Origin: Pseudomonas matsuisoli
GTDB lineage: Bacteria; Pseudomonadota; Gammaproteobacteria; Pseudomonadales; Pseudomonadaceae
DNA: 64,000 bases
Direction of reading: 5' to 3'
Assembly: GCF_014647635.1 (NCBI RefSeq)
Contig: NZ_BMPO01000002.1
Location: 594,261 to 658,260 of the forward strand
Part shown: positions 48,593 to 57,141 of the stretch, piece after piece
Layout: every line of letters begins with the position of its first letter
How positions within the stretch are numbered: position 1 is the stretch's first letter
Position numbers and translations under genes: made by a program
Notes under the pieces: generated by a model
Databases searched by the model: none
What the model was told of the DNA's origin: nothing
What the model saw: the letters and a program-made list of their open reading frames with translations, nothing else

Positions 48593-49231
48593 TTAGACGG
48601 CAAGCTGGCGCTGACTTAGTACCTGATCAACAAGACCATACTTCACGGCTTCATCACCGCTCATGAAATTGTCGCGATCGGTATCACGTGCGATGACGTC
48701 GATCGGCTGGCCAGTGTGGTCCGCCAGAATCTTATTAAGGCGCTCACGAATGGTGAGGATTTCCCGAGCATGAATCTCGATATCGGATGCTTGCCCCTGG
48801 AACCCGCCCAACGGCTGGTGAATCATCATTCGGGAATGCGGTAGGCAATAGCGCTTCTTCGCGGCACCGCCAGCAAGAAGCAATGCACCCATACTGCACG
48901 CCTGACCGATGCAGATCGTAGAGACGTCAGGCTTGATGAACTGCATGGTGTCGTAGATCGACATGCCAGCGGTCACGGAGCCGCCTGGCGAGTTGATGTA
49001 CAGATGAATGTCCTTATCGGGATTTTCGGCCTCGAGAAACAGCAGCTGAGCCACGACCAGGTTGGCCATATAGTCTTCCACTTGCCCGACAAGGAAGATC
49101 ACTCGCTCTTTCAGAAGGCGCGAATAGATGTCGTAGGCACGCTCACCGCGAGCGGACTGCTCTACGACCATTGGCACCAAGCCGCCAGCAGCTTGAACTT
49201 CAGGCATTTGCATAAATGGATTGCGGGACAT
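48593..49231 (-). CDS. clpP: ATP-dependent Clp protease proteolytic subunit ClpP
   Basis: 212 residues with the catalytic triad S113 (GQACSMGA), H138 (MMIHQPLGG) and D187 (RDTDRDNF). The first roughly 15 residues are a propeptide removed by self-cleavage. It forms the double-heptamer chamber fed by ClpX. The gene lies between tig and clpX, all on the minus strand. Confidence 0.97.
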   Translation of the reverse strand: MSRNPFMQMPEVQAAGGLVPMVVEQSARGERAYDIYSRLLKERVIFLVGQVEDYMANLVVAQLLFLEAENPDKDIHLYINSPGGSVTAGMSIYDTMQFIKPDVSTICIGQACSMGALLLAGGAAKKRYCLPHSRMMIHQPLGGFQGQASDIEIHAREILTIRERLNKILADHTGQPIDVIARDTDRDNFMSGDEAVKYGLVDQVLSQRQLAV

Positions 49232-49267
49232 GTCCTGCGGTCGCTCCTTGGATGGTCATCTGAAACG

Positions 49268-49295
49268 CATGAGCCAGCACGATGGCTGGCTCATG
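49268..49295 (-). terminator. Perfect 11-bp stem-loop between tig and clpP
   Basis: CATGAGCCAGC (49268-49278) and GCTGGCTCATG (49285-49295) flank a six-base loop; on the minus strand a short CGTTTC follows. It probably acts as an incomplete terminator that sets the ratio of trigger factor to ClpP. Confidence 0.6.
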
Positions 49296-49316
49296 AGCGA
49301 ACTAGAGAGAAGAGAC

Positions 49317-50630
49317 TCAAGCGGCTGCGGCGGGAGCCTCGGCTGGCTTGACTGCTTCTTCGTAGGAGACCGACTTATCGGTAACCTTGGCCTTCTGCAG
49401 AACAGTATCCACAACTTGTTCTTCCAGTACAACCGAGCGAACTTCGTTCATCTGCTCGTCGTTCTTGAGGTACCAAGCTACGACCTGCTCTGGCTCCTGA
49501 TATGCGGACGCCATCTCTTCGATTAGCTCACGCACGCGTGCATCGTCCGGCTTCAGCTCGAATTGCTTGACGACTTCCGCCACGATCAACCCCAACGCCA
49601 CGCGGCGCTTGGCCTGCTCGGTGAAGAGTTCCGCCGGCAATTGGTCGGGCTTGATGTTTCCACCGAACTGCTGAACAGCCTGTACGCGCAAACGGTTCAC
49701 TTCGTTATCAACCAGGGCCTTAGGCGCTTCGATGGGGTTCGCGGCCAGCAGTCCGTCCATGACCTGAGTCTTGACCTTGCTCTTGATGGCCTGGCGCAGC
49801 TCGCGATCCATGTTCTTGCGAACTTCGGTACGGAAGCCTTCTTCGCCGCTCTCGTTGACGCCAAACAGCTTAAAGAAATCTTCGTTCAGCTCGGGAAGCT
49901 TCGGCTCGGCAACTTCGTTAACGGTAACGGTAAATTCCGCGGTTTTCCCTGCCAGATCCAGATTCTGATAATCCTCAGGGAAGGTTGGGTTAATGACCCG
50001 CTCTTCACCAGCGCTAGCGCCTACCAGAGCGTCTTCGAACCCAGGAATCATGCGGCCCGAACCGAGAACCAAGCTCGTACCGGTAGCAGAGCCACCCGCA
50101 AAAGCCTCACCATCGATCTTGCCAACGAAATCAATGTTCAGCTGATCACCTTCAGCCGCCGCGCGATCGACTTTCTCAAAACGGGTATTTTGCTTACGCA
50201 GGATTTCCAGCATGTTGTCGACATCGCTGTCGGCAACATCGGCACTTAAACGCTCGATAGCGATGTCTTCTAGCCCAGAAACCGTGAACTCGGGAAAAAC
50301 TTCGAACGTTGCAACGTACTCGAGGTCCTTGCCCTTCTCGAACACCTTCGGCTCTACCGCAGGCGCGCCCGCAGGATTCAGCTTTTGCTCAACGACTGCT
50401 TCATAGAAGGTCGCCTGAATGATGTCGCCCAGCGCTTCTTGGCGAGCGGACGCTTCATAACGCTGGCGGATTACGCTCATCGGTACCTTACCGGGGCGGA
50501 AACCTGGAATCTTGGCACGGCGGGCTGTCTGCTGCAGACGCTTGTCAACTTCGGTCTCGATGCGCTCAGCCGGGACGCCTATCGTCATCCGGCGCTCGAG
50601 AGCAGAGGTGCTTTCAACAGAAACTTGCAT
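49317..50630 (-). CDS. tig: Trigger factor (ribosome-bound chaperone)
   Basis: ATG 50630 gives 437 residues (family start [19 protein letters not shown]). The ribosome-docking signature GFRPGKVP is near residue 45, the FKBP-like isomerase domain at about 150-240 ([39 protein letters not shown]), and the C-terminal chaperone arms follow. First gene of tig-clpP-clpX-lon, just downstream of the tRNA cluster. Confidence 0.96.
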   Translation of the reverse strand: MQVSVESTSALERRMTIGVPAERIETEVDKRLQQTARRAKIPGFRPGKVPMSVIRQRYEASARQEALGDIIQATFYEAVVEQKLNPAGAPAVEPKVFEKGKDLEYVATFEVFPEFTVSGLEDIAIERLSADVADSDVDNMLEILRKQNTRFEKVDRAAAEGDQLNIDFVGKIDGEAFAGGSATGTSLVLGSGRMIPGFEDALVGASAGEERVINPTFPEDYQNLDLAGKTAEFTVTVNEVAEPKLPELNEDFFKLFGVNESGEEGFRTEVRKNMDRELRQAIKSKVKTQVMDGLLAANPIEAPKALVDNEVNRLRVQAVQQFGGNIKPDQLPAELFTEQAKRRVALGLIVAEVVKQFELKPDDARVRELIEEMASAYQEPEQVVAWYLKNDEQMNEVRSVVLEEQVVDTVLQKAKVTDKSVSYEEAVKPAEAPAAAA

Positions 50631-50783
50631 GGATAATCCTCGTTGCACAGACATAAGCCGGATATCCGGCCTCAGATTCAGAGGGCATGCATTCTAGTGT
50701 CAGAAAATGCAGAAGTCACCTGCCCGTCATGTACCTGATACATGCAAGATATAACGATATGGGGATGGAATATAACGGAGAGG

Positions 50784-50817
50784 ACGTAGCGCCGCTCGGC
50801 AAGGAACGGCGCTACGT
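50784..50817 (-). terminator. 11-bp stem-loop downstream of tRNA-Leu
   Basis: ACGTAGCGCCG (50784-50794) pairs perfectly with CGGCGCTACGT (50807-50817). It lies five bases past the tRNA 3' end; without a U-run it may be a processing or termination element of the tRNA operon. Confidence 0.55.
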
Positions 50818-50821
50818 TAAA

Positions 50822-50906
50822 TGGTGCGGATGAAGAGACTCGAACTCTTACGCCTCGCGGCGCTGGAACCTAAATCCAGTGTGTCTACCAATTCCACCAC
50901 ATCCGC
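50822..50906 (-). tRNA. tRNA-Leu (anticodon UAG)
   Basis: 85 bases including encoded CCA. The acceptor GCGGATG/CATCCGC, a long variable arm typical of tRNA-Leu, the T-loop GTTCGAGTC and the anticodon loop TTTAGGT (anticodon TAG) are all readable on the minus strand. Confidence 0.93.
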
Positions 50907-50922
50907 GTGGTAACCCTGAAAC

Positions 50923-50951
50923 GAAAGCGCCAGGCAATGCCTGGCGCTTTC
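50923..50951 (-). terminator. 13-bp perfect stem-loop between tRNA-His and tRNA-Leu
   Basis: GAAAGCGCCAGGC (50923-50935) and GCCTGGCGCTTTC (50939-50951) flank the three-base loop AAT. On the minus strand a short CGTTTC follows. It looks like a terminator but sits within the tRNA cluster, so Leu may be separately transcribed or the hairpin guides processing. Confidence 0.6.
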
Positions 50952-50959
50952 TCAATATA

Positions 50960-51036
50960 TGGGGTGGACGATGGGAATCGAACCCACGACACCAGGAGCC
51001 ACAATCCTGTGCTCTACCAACTGAGCTACGCCCACC
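50960..51036 (-). tRNA. tRNA-His (anticodon GUG)
   Basis: 77 bases with encoded CCA. The extra G at position -1 opposite C73, diagnostic for tRNA-His, is present (GGTGGGCG ... CGTCCACCCCA). Anticodon loop TTGTGGC; T-loop GTTCGATTC. Confidence 0.95.
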
Positions 51037-51063
51037 ATATAACTTGCTTGTGCCGGCCGCTAA

Positions 51064-51140
51064 TGGCGCGCCCGGCAGGACTCGAACCTGCGACCATCCG
51101 CTTAGAAGGCGGATGCTCTATCCAGCTGAGCTACGGGCGC
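51064..51140 (-). tRNA. tRNA-Arg (anticodon UCU)
   Basis: 77 bases with encoded CCA. Acceptor GCGCCCG/CGGGCGC, D-loop AGCTCAGCTGGATAGAGC, anticodon loop CTTCTAA (TCT), T-loop GTTCGAGTC. It is the first of the three tRNA genes in the direction of transcription; reads AGA codons, which are rare in the core genes. Confidence 0.95.
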
Positions 51141-51396
51141 CTTGTACCTTCACCCTTCCGGATCCGAACACCTGTATCGAACGGCGACCTTGCGGTGACC
51201 CGTTCGCTTCAGGGCTGTGCTCGGCAAGCGGGGCGCATATTACAAACACCCTTTTGTTGCGTCAACGAAAATTAGAAAAAAATTTAGTGGGATAAAGGAG
51301 TTACGCCTACTGACCACCAAATGAACCTTTGTTCGCACCCGGCACCGTGAGAGAATGCGCGCCCTTATTCCTGTACGCACTGGTTATAACCGCCTC

Positions 51397-52251
51397 ATGA
51401 CTGCCAAATTGATCGATGGTAAAGCGATCGCATCAACGCTCCGGCAAAAAATCGCTCAACGCGTGGCCGAACGACAACAGCAAGGCCTGCGCAAACCTGG
51501 CCTCGCGGTCATCCTGGTAGGCAACGATCCTGCGTCCGAGGTGTATGTCGCGCATAAACGAAAAGACTGCGAGGAAGTCAATTTCGCCTCCTACGCGTAC
51601 GACCTTCCACCTACCACTTCGCAGCAGGCACTCCTCGAGCTCATCAATACGTTGAACGAGGACAGCTCGGTCGACGGTATTCTCGTGCAACTGCCGTTGC
51701 CTGCGCATCTGGATGCTTCCCAGCTGCTCGAGCGGATTCGGCCAGACAAGGACGTGGACGGATTCCACCCCTATAACGTAGGTCGCCTTGCGCAACGCAT
51801 GCCGCTTCTACGCCCATGCACCCCGAAAGGGATCATGGCGCTTCTGGAAAGTACGGGTGTCGACCTCTACGGCCTAGACGCGACGATCGTAGGCGCTTCC
51901 AATATCGTGGGACGTCCCATGGGGTTGGAGCTGCTGCTTGCGGGCTGCACCGTGACGACCACACATCGTTTCACGAAGAATTTGGATGAGCATGTGAAAC
52001 GGGCCGATCTCGTTGTCGTCGCCGCGGGCAAGCCCGGCCTGGTCAAAGGCGAATGGATCAAACCTGGCGCAATCGTCATTGACGTCGGCATCAACCGCCA
52101 GGCAGACGGTCGCCTTGTCGGCGACGTCGAGTATTCCGTGGCGCTGGAACGCGCAGGCTGGATCACCCCTGTGCCAGGCGGCGTTGGCCCAATGACACGT
52201 GCTTGCCTATTGGAGAACACCCTGCACGCAGCAGAATATCTGCATAAGTAA
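51397..52251 (+). CDS. folD: Bifunctional methylene-THF dehydrogenase / methenyl-THF cyclohydrolase FolD
   Basis: ATG 51397 gives 284 residues, the usual length. [14 protein letters not shown] holds the catalytic Lys (motif YxxxK), [13 protein letters not shown] and [17 protein letters not shown] the folate site, and [26 protein letters not shown] the NADP site; the end is [17 protein letters not shown]. It interconverts one-carbon folates for purine, formyl-Met and thymidylate synthesis. Divergent from the tRNA cluster. Confidence 0.96.
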   Translation: MTAKLIDGKAIASTLRQKIAQRVAERQQQGLRKPGLAVILVGNDPASEVYVAHKRKDCEEVNFASYAYDLPPTTSQQALLELINTLNEDSSVDGILVQLPLPAHLDASQLLERIRPDKDVDGFHPYNVGRLAQRMPLLRPCTPKGIMALLESTGVDLYGLDATIVGASNIVGRPMGLELLLAGCTVTTTHRFTKNLDEHVKRADLVVVAAGKPGLVKGEWIKPGAIVIDVGINRQADGRLVGDVEYSVALERAGWITPVPGGVGPMTRACLLENTLHAAEYLHK

Positions 52252-52312
52252 AGTATCCAATCCCTTGCGAAGGCATTCCCGGAGGGAGCCTTCGCAGTCG
52301 AGCCAATCGACC

Positions 52313-53263
52313 TTAGTTCACGTTCGACGCTTGCCGCATCGGCACGGCTATCTCCACCGGAAGGCCATCCTGCGCATTGATGATGGCCCGCACCGCGTCC
52401 CAATCCATATTCACGTCCGCAGCATCTACATCATCGCTTTGAAGCAAGGCGTTCACGACTGTGGCATGGCTATCGATGCTCGTTGGCGCACCCTTGTCGC
52501 TCAGCGGAGCATGCGCCTCCAGATAGATCCGCCCCTGTGAAACACCGAACTTGTAAGGCTCGTTGATAATGTGAACCTTGGTTCCGACCGGGGCAAAATC
52601 GGCCAGCTCCAGCAGGTTGTTGTTGAACATCCGGAAGCAGCCGTGGCTTACCTGCATGCCGATACCGAATTTCTTGTTCGAACCGTGGATGAGATAACCC
52701 GGCATGCCCAAAGTGAACTTGAAGGGACCTAAAGGGTTATCTGGGCCCGGCCGGACAACCTTAGGTAGGAACTCGCCGTCGGCCGCGTGTTCAGCGCGGA
52801 TGGACTCCGGCGGATACCAACTAGGATTAGCTGTCTTGGCCGTAATCTTCGTATTGCCAATTGGCGAACCCCACCCCTCCCGACCGATACCGAGCGGATA
52901 GGTGTAAACGACGTCCTGCCCCTTGGGGAAGTAATAAAGCCGGTATTCGGCGATGTTGATCACGATGCCCTCACGCGGGCCCGGCGGCAGTATGAAACGC
53001 GTTGGTAGAACGACCTCGGTCCCAGCTCCCGGGAGCCAAGGATCGACCCCTGGGTTCGCCGCGACAAGCTCGAGGTAACCCAAGTCATATTTCTCGGAAA
53101 TGTCTGCGAAGGTGTCCTCATATCGCGTCTGGACGACTTCGACATTGCCCACCACATCTTCACCGGACGGCGGTAGCGGAAATTCCAACGCTTTGGCCGA
53201 TGTGGCACCGCACAGCGTCAGCACGGCAAGGGATCGAGCGAGTACGGTCAAACGTGGCAGCAT
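52313..53263 (-). CDS. L,D-transpeptidase (YkuD domain, ErfK/YbiS type)
   Basis: ATG 53263 gives 316 residues; longer frames lack a better site. A signal peptide ends near TSAKALE. A LysM-like module (about 38-85, VVQTRYEDTFADISEKYDLGYLELVAANPG) binds peptidoglycan; then the YkuD domain has the active-site block GYLIHGSNKKFGIGMQVSHGCFRMFN with catalytic His, Ser and Cys. It makes 3-3 cross-links or attaches Braun-type lipoprotein to the wall. Next to it are a small gene and tesA, an order I recall from Pseudomonas. Confidence 0.9.
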   Translation of the reverse strand: MLPRLTVLARSLAVLTLCGATSAKALEFPLPPSGEDVVGNVEVVQTRYEDTFADISEKYDLGYLELVAANPGVDPWLPGAGTEVVLPTRFILPPGPREGIVINIAEYRLYYFPKGQDVVYTYPLGIGREGWGSPIGNTKITAKTANPSWYPPESIRAEHAADGEFLPKVVRPGPDNPLGPFKFTLGMPGYLIHGSNKKFGIGMQVSHGCFRMFNNNLLELADFAPVGTKVHIINEPYKFGVSQGRIYLEAHAPLSDKGAPTSIDSHATVVNALLQSDDVDAADVNMDWDAVRAIINAQDGLPVEIAVPMRQASNVN

Positions 53264-53360
53264 TCGGAAAAGCTCTTCGCAGACATGACAACGCGACCAG
53301 TCTACACGCTGATGCGCCAGCGTCGTGAGCGCATGACACAAGGCGCTGGCGCAGGACCGA

Positions 53361-53660
53361 TCAGACGAGGCCCCATTTCGCCGCTGGCCGCCAGCCAGGC
53401 TGATCCCCCCGACGCGCGTTTTTCACCCGCTCGCGGCATACCGGACATAGCCGAGGATGCTGCAACCACGATTTGTCCATTTCACGCATCAGTGGTCGCG
53501 CAGGCAGCAAGCCCCCACAAAGCGTACGGTCCACCGCACTGCCCAACTCCAATTGCCGCCCAATAAGATGCACGCGCACCTCACGGCAGGCAAACAAGTC
53601 CAGTTGCTCGTCGGGTTCGATTAAACGGTAGGCGTGATAGGACCAGGAAGTGCGCGACAT
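53361..53660 (-). CDS. Small conserved-looking hypothetical protein with Cys pair
   Basis: 99 residues, no signal peptide or membrane helix. It is basic and Arg-rich with four cysteines, including CPVC at residues 71-74, which might bind metal with the others. Not recognised. The same orientation as the transpeptidase gene and tesA, and filling the gap between them, supports it being real. No clear ribosome site was seen. Confidence 0.5.
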   Translation of the reverse strand: MSRTSWSYHAYRLIEPDEQLDLFACREVRVHLIGRQLELGSAVDRTLCGGLLPARPLMREMDKSWLQHPRLCPVCRERVKNARRGDQPGWRPAAKWGLV

Positions 53661-53777
53661 CGGAGGCTCTCAATTCGGGGGCGCGACATTAGCTCAAAGC
53701 AACCCTATAAAAAAGATCGCAACGAAATAATGCGCAAGATCCCAAGCGACCTGAGCCTTTACAGCGCAAATCACGCG

Positions 53778-54089
53778 TCAGAGCAGCGGCTCGAGTGCAG
53801 GCCAAACATTGTCGAGGATGGCCGACTGCGCATTGGCAGCCGGATGAACACCATCCGGCTGCATCATCCCTTCGACGCCGCCAATCCCCTCAAGAACGAA
53901 AGGTACGACTGGAACGTCGAGCGCCTGGGCCACGCTTGGGAATACGTCAGCGAACGCCGCCGTATACCGCTGACCATAATTGGGCGGCAGTCTGATCCCC
54001 AAAATGAGTACTTTCGAGTTCGCCTCCAGCGAGAGCCTGACCATTTCCGAAAGGTTCTGTTTCAATCTGAAGGAACGGTTAGGAATCCC
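53778..54089 (-). pseudogene. tesA: 3' fragment of tesA (acyl-CoA thioesterase I / SGNH hydrolase), truncated by element insertion
   Basis: The minus-strand frame reads GIPNRSFRLKQNLSEMV, then the TesA signature LGIRLPPNYGQRYTAAF and the C-terminal block MQPDGVHPAANAQ with the catalytic Asp and His. Upstream of GIP (54089) the frame hits a stop, exactly where intact TesA has its LGGNDGLRG block. The nucleophile Ser (GDS motif) and the oxyanion Asn are therefore missing; this part cannot be an active enzyme. The break lies beside an integrase gene, so the 5' part should be found at the far end of the element. Confidence 0.82.
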
Positions 54090-54108
54090 TTATAGATCAA
54101 GGATTCCG
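54081..54108. repeat. Candidate attachment-site core (attL) with inverted repeat
   Basis: GGAATCC (54082-54088) and GGATTCC (54101-54107) are an inverted repeat with a 12-base centre, at the exact point where tesA similarity ends and five bases before the integrase start. Such arm pairs flank the crossover of tyrosine recombinases. The matching attR is outside the window. Confidence 0.55.
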
Positions 54109-54112
54109 AATC

Positions 54113-55591
54113 ATGGCCGATATGCTTAGCGTCCCAAGTGTTCAAGCGGTGTCACAAATCTCGCTGGCCTCTCCGTACCACTACCGGCGCTCCGGTGTGT
54201 ACTACCTACGAGTCCGCCCGGTGGGTTCGACTACTTCTTGCACGATCTCTCTGCGCTCCTCGGATCGACCCACAGCGATGATTAACAGCAAGTCCATTCA
54301 ACATGCCCTCCGTGTGTTTCACCTCGATAATCCTGAAGCTTCCTGGAGCGAACTGAAGGCCCGCCTTCGGGACCTCGGGGAGGACATCCTGGCTACGCCT
54401 ACAAGCTGGGAGGCGTTGGATGCGATGTCGATGAACTACTCCGATATGGGCGAAGCTCTCCACGGCATCTCCAGGACTCACGCTTTGACCGTCCCGCAGG
54501 CACGCATGGTGAACGCGGGGCAACAGATGATGAGAGCCGCTGAGTCGAGGCTTAAGGGGGACACCAAGCCACTCCTCGGCATGATAGAAGAATTAGATCA
54601 GGAAGAAGACCTTAATAGCCTGTGCCTCACTTCTCCGTCCCTATCTGTAGGCGCACCTCAGGCCACCCATCGTGAACCACTAAGCTGGGACACGCTGACT
54701 GCCTCTTATCTTGAGGAACATGCAACCCACCTTAAGGCATCCACGCTGGCGAGCACGAAGACGAACTTCAAGGTTATCGGCGAGGCCATGAGCGCGACTG
54801 GTTTGAACGACCTCAGGCTTCACACGCGGGCAGACATTCAGAAACTCAGAACAAAGCTCATGGATGGCCGCGCTGGGTCGACCGTAAACAACCTTCTGTC
54901 CAAGCTTGTGATGGTGCTGGACTGGGGCGTTCTTAGCGAGTTATTGGCAAAGAACCACGCTACGAAAATGAAGCTCCGTAAGGATGCTGACAGCAAGCGG
55001 GTTTCCTTCTCTCGGGAACAGGTGGTTTCGCTAATGGGGCACGTAGCTGGCTTACCTTTGGATTCCTGGGAGCGCTGGTCCATTAGCCTCCTTGCGGTAA
55101 CCGGCGCTCGTGTCGGTGAAGTGGCTCACCTATCGAGGGCAGACATTCGTCAGGTCGATGGGCTCTGGTGCATCGATATCAACGAGAACGCCGAAGGAAA
55201 ATCCATTAAGAACAAGCACAGCAGCCGCTTGGTCCCGCTTGTGGATGGAGCCCTTGGATTCGACCTTTCGGCATTCCTAAAGGCTGTCCAGTTGGGCGCC
55301 CTTCCCTCTGAGCACGGAATCACCCCGCCCAAGGCCAGCAAGGAACTCAATGCTGTCCTAAGGGCTGCACTCGGGGAATCCCAAAAGGACACCCAAAAAC
55401 TCCACTCACTGCGCCACCACCTCTCCTCCTCCATGCAAGCCGCAGGAGTCCAGACGCATTTCGCACAGGCGGTCACTGGGCACTCCACCGGGACGATTAC
55501 ATACGATAACTATGGATCGGGTGTCAGCGTTAAATCGAAGCATGAAGCTATCGAAAGGGCCCTTCACAAGGATGTCCGAATAGATCTCTAA
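54113..55591 (+). CDS. int: Tyrosine site-specific integrase
   Basis: 492 residues, a long phage-type integrase. A DNA-binding N-terminal part (about 20-180), a SAM-like core-binding domain (190-285: SWDTLTASYLEEHATHLKAS) and the catalytic domain: R333 (TGARVGEVAHL), probable Lys near 367-369, H431-x-x-R434 (LHSLRHH), H457 (VTGHSTG) and the nucleophile Y464 or Y467 (TYDNYG). All catalytic residues are present, so it may be active. It starts 24 bases from the tesA break, as expected for an integrase beside its att site. AAGGA precedes the ATG. Confidence 0.93.
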   Translation: MADMLSVPSVQAVSQISLASPYHYRRSGVYYLRVRPVGSTTSCTISLRSSDRPTAMINSKSIQHALRVFHLDNPEASWSELKARLRDLGEDILATPTSWEALDAMSMNYSDMGEALHGISRTHALTVPQARMVNAGQQMMRAAESRLKGDTKPLLGMIEELDQEEDLNSLCLTSPSLSVGAPQATHREPLSWDTLTASYLEEHATHLKASTLASTKTNFKVIGEAMSATGLNDLRLHTRADIQKLRTKLMDGRAGSTVNNLLSKLVMVLDWGVLSELLAKNHATKMKLRKDADSKRVSFSREQVVSLMGHVAGLPLDSWERWSISLLAVTGARVGEVAHLSRADIRQVDGLWCIDINENAEGKSIKNKHSSRLVPLVDGALGFDLSAFLKAVQLGALPSEHGITPPKASKELNAVLRAALGESQKDTQKLHSLRHHLSSSMQAAGVQTHFAQAVTGHSTGTITYDNYGSGVSVKSKHEAIERALHKDVRIDL

Positions 55592-55761
55592 GCATTACGC
55601 AGGCGGTACGCTTGACGTGCTGCCTTCGGGGACCAAATGGACTGGGAGGGCCGCTTGGTTCCTGATGCACCTAACGAATCACACAGCCGAACCGTCAGTA
55701 AAACTCGAATTATCCGAGGGCGAACGCCCGCACATCACCACTACGGAATGAGTATCGAACC

Positions 55762-56133
55762 ATGAATGCACGTGTTGCCCAACCAGTCCACCTTAGCCTC
55801 GTAAAACCAGCACTAAAGCAGGTGTCCAGACACAACTCCGTAAAAGGGATCATCCGTCTCGCTGACAAAGAAGGCAGAGTCAAGGCTGAGGCTTACCTGA
55901 AGGAGCAAGAAGCGAAGCTGACGGCTATGCAATATGCACTCCAGTATGACCAAACGCTTGAGTCCTTGAGTACCTACTCAAGCCACCTGGAAGAGATCGA
56001 CCGAGGGACTATCGAGCAACCGGATGCCGTCCGCTACCACCTTGAATGCCTTGTGGAGCAGCTCAATCAGGAGCTAACGCGCCTTGGTGAGTTGGTGCCG
56101 GAAATGAAGGACTACACAATCACTTGGAGTTAA
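55762..56133 (+). CDS. Small helical protein of the phage element, unknown function
   Basis: 123 residues, no signal or membrane helix. About residues 25-115 look like long amphipathic helices (GIIRLADKEGRVKAEAYLKEQ, LECLVEQLNQELTRLGELV), so coiled-coil self-association is likely. Not recognised. It is followed 11 bases on by a second small helical gene and both precede a terminator, forming a two-gene unit after the integrase. The 170 bases before it show no gene. Confidence 0.6.
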   Translation: MNARVAQPVHLSLVKPALKQVSRHNSVKGIIRLADKEGRVKAEAYLKEQEAKLTAMQYALQYDQTLESLSTYSSHLEEIDRGTIEQPDAVRYHLECLVEQLNQELTRLGELVPEMKDYTITWS

Positions 56134-56144
56134 GGAAACAAGCC

Positions 56145-56432
56145 ATGATCGCAGCTATAGACCTCGCTCGAAGTGAGTCGGCTTTGAAGCAGGTGGAGCA
56201 ACTCAAGAGAACCCTTGAGCTCCTCTGGGAGGTCGAGGAGTCTGAAGGCTTGATCTCATCCATTAAGGATTCCTGTAAGGCCCTATCGTCTCTTCACGCC
56301 GAGCTGAAATTGGCGGTTATGGAGGCTCGTGGATGGGCGGCCTTAGAGACAGAGCTAACCGCAGAAGGGATAGCCTATAGAAAGGAATTGGAAAGGATCG
56401 AGAGGATCAAGCTTGTCGGGAACGGCAACTAA
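56145..56432 (+). CDS. Second small helical protein of the phage element, unknown function
   Basis: ATG 56145 with AAGGA eight bases before gives 95 residues; a start at 56124 is in frame but overlaps the previous gene. Highly charged, Leu/Glu/Lys-rich helices throughout (ALKQVEQLKRTLELLWEVEE); probably a coiled coil. Not recognised. It may partner the preceding protein. Confidence 0.6.
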   Translation: MIAAIDLARSESALKQVEQLKRTLELLWEVEESEGLISSIKDSCKALSSLHAELKLAVMEARGWAALETELTAEGIAYRKELERIERIKLVGNGN

Positions 56433-56442
56433 TCTGCGTAGC

Positions 56443-56477
56443 AAAGGGTCGGCCTCAGGTCGGCCCTTTTTGTTTTT
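56443..56477 (+). terminator. Rho-independent terminator in the phage element
   Basis: AAAGGGTCGGCC pairs with GGTCGGCCCTTT (two G-U pairs) around a three-base loop, followed by TTTTTGTTTTT. It ends the small-protein unit ten bases after its last stop. Confidence 0.85.
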
Positions 56478-56505
56478 ATCTCTCGATGTGCACTACACGA
56501 CCATC

Positions 56506-56877
56506 CTACCTTTCCTGGTCGTGAGGCTGTGCCAGTCGAGCAAGGTCAGGGTCATCGAAAATATGGGATTCCAATATCGATCCATCCGCAAGCACAGTGC
56601 GGTTCGGTCGCTGTGCTGGGTGAACCTCAATCGAAAACTCGACGAACTCGCCGCTTTCGAAATCTGGTTCCTCACAAGGCGTGGCGTTGTATACCTCGGC
56701 AAACACGCAGTTCTCAGGCGGGAGCAGCAGAACCAATTCTTCTGTCCGCTCCTCATACGCCACAATAAAGTGTGATGGTTTGCCGAACTGCCGGTCATGG
56801 CTATGACGTAGCTCCCTCAGCTCGCGTAAAGCCTGAAAGACAGCAGCACCATTGCCCAACGTTTTGCGATGCCACAT
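56506..56877 (-). CDS. Reverse-strand cargo gene of unknown function
   Basis: From ATG 56877 the protein has 123 residues; a start at 56940 would add 21. The N-terminal third is basic and helical (FQALRELRELRHSHDRQFG), the rest acidic and beta-rich with FIVAYEERTEELVLLLPPENC. Not recognised. Its opposite orientation within the element, tail to tail with the terminator above, is typical of a lysogen-expressed accessory (moron) gene. No obvious toxin or nuclease motif. Confidence 0.5.
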   Translation of the reverse strand: MWHRKTLGNGAAVFQALRELRELRHSHDRQFGKPSHFIVAYEERTEELVLLLPPENCVFAEVYNATPCEEPDFESGEFVEFSIEVHPAQRPNRTVLADGSILESHIFDDPDLARLAQPHDQER

Positions 56878-57141
56878 GTCACATCTGATCCACTTGTGGG
56901 TGAAAAGTTGTGCAGCCAGTATTGCTGTACAAGGTATCACGCCATTCTTTTCCCCGTATGATCCTCTCCCCCCTTGACCTGACAGACACCGGGGCCGATT
57001 GCGGCGCAGACACCATTGCTCTTAATGCTGGAGTTCGGAAGGTGTGTTCACCGTGCGCTTATAGAGGGCAAGACGAAGCTCTTTGTCTACCACTCCAGCG
57101 ACATCGTAGGTCGCCTGGAAATCATAGAGGTTGATTCAGTC

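Noticed and set aside
55381..55420. AAAAACTCCACTCACTGCG as a further phage promoter
   Set aside because: Lies inside the integrase coding region with extra bases between A-run and CTCACT; likely chance.
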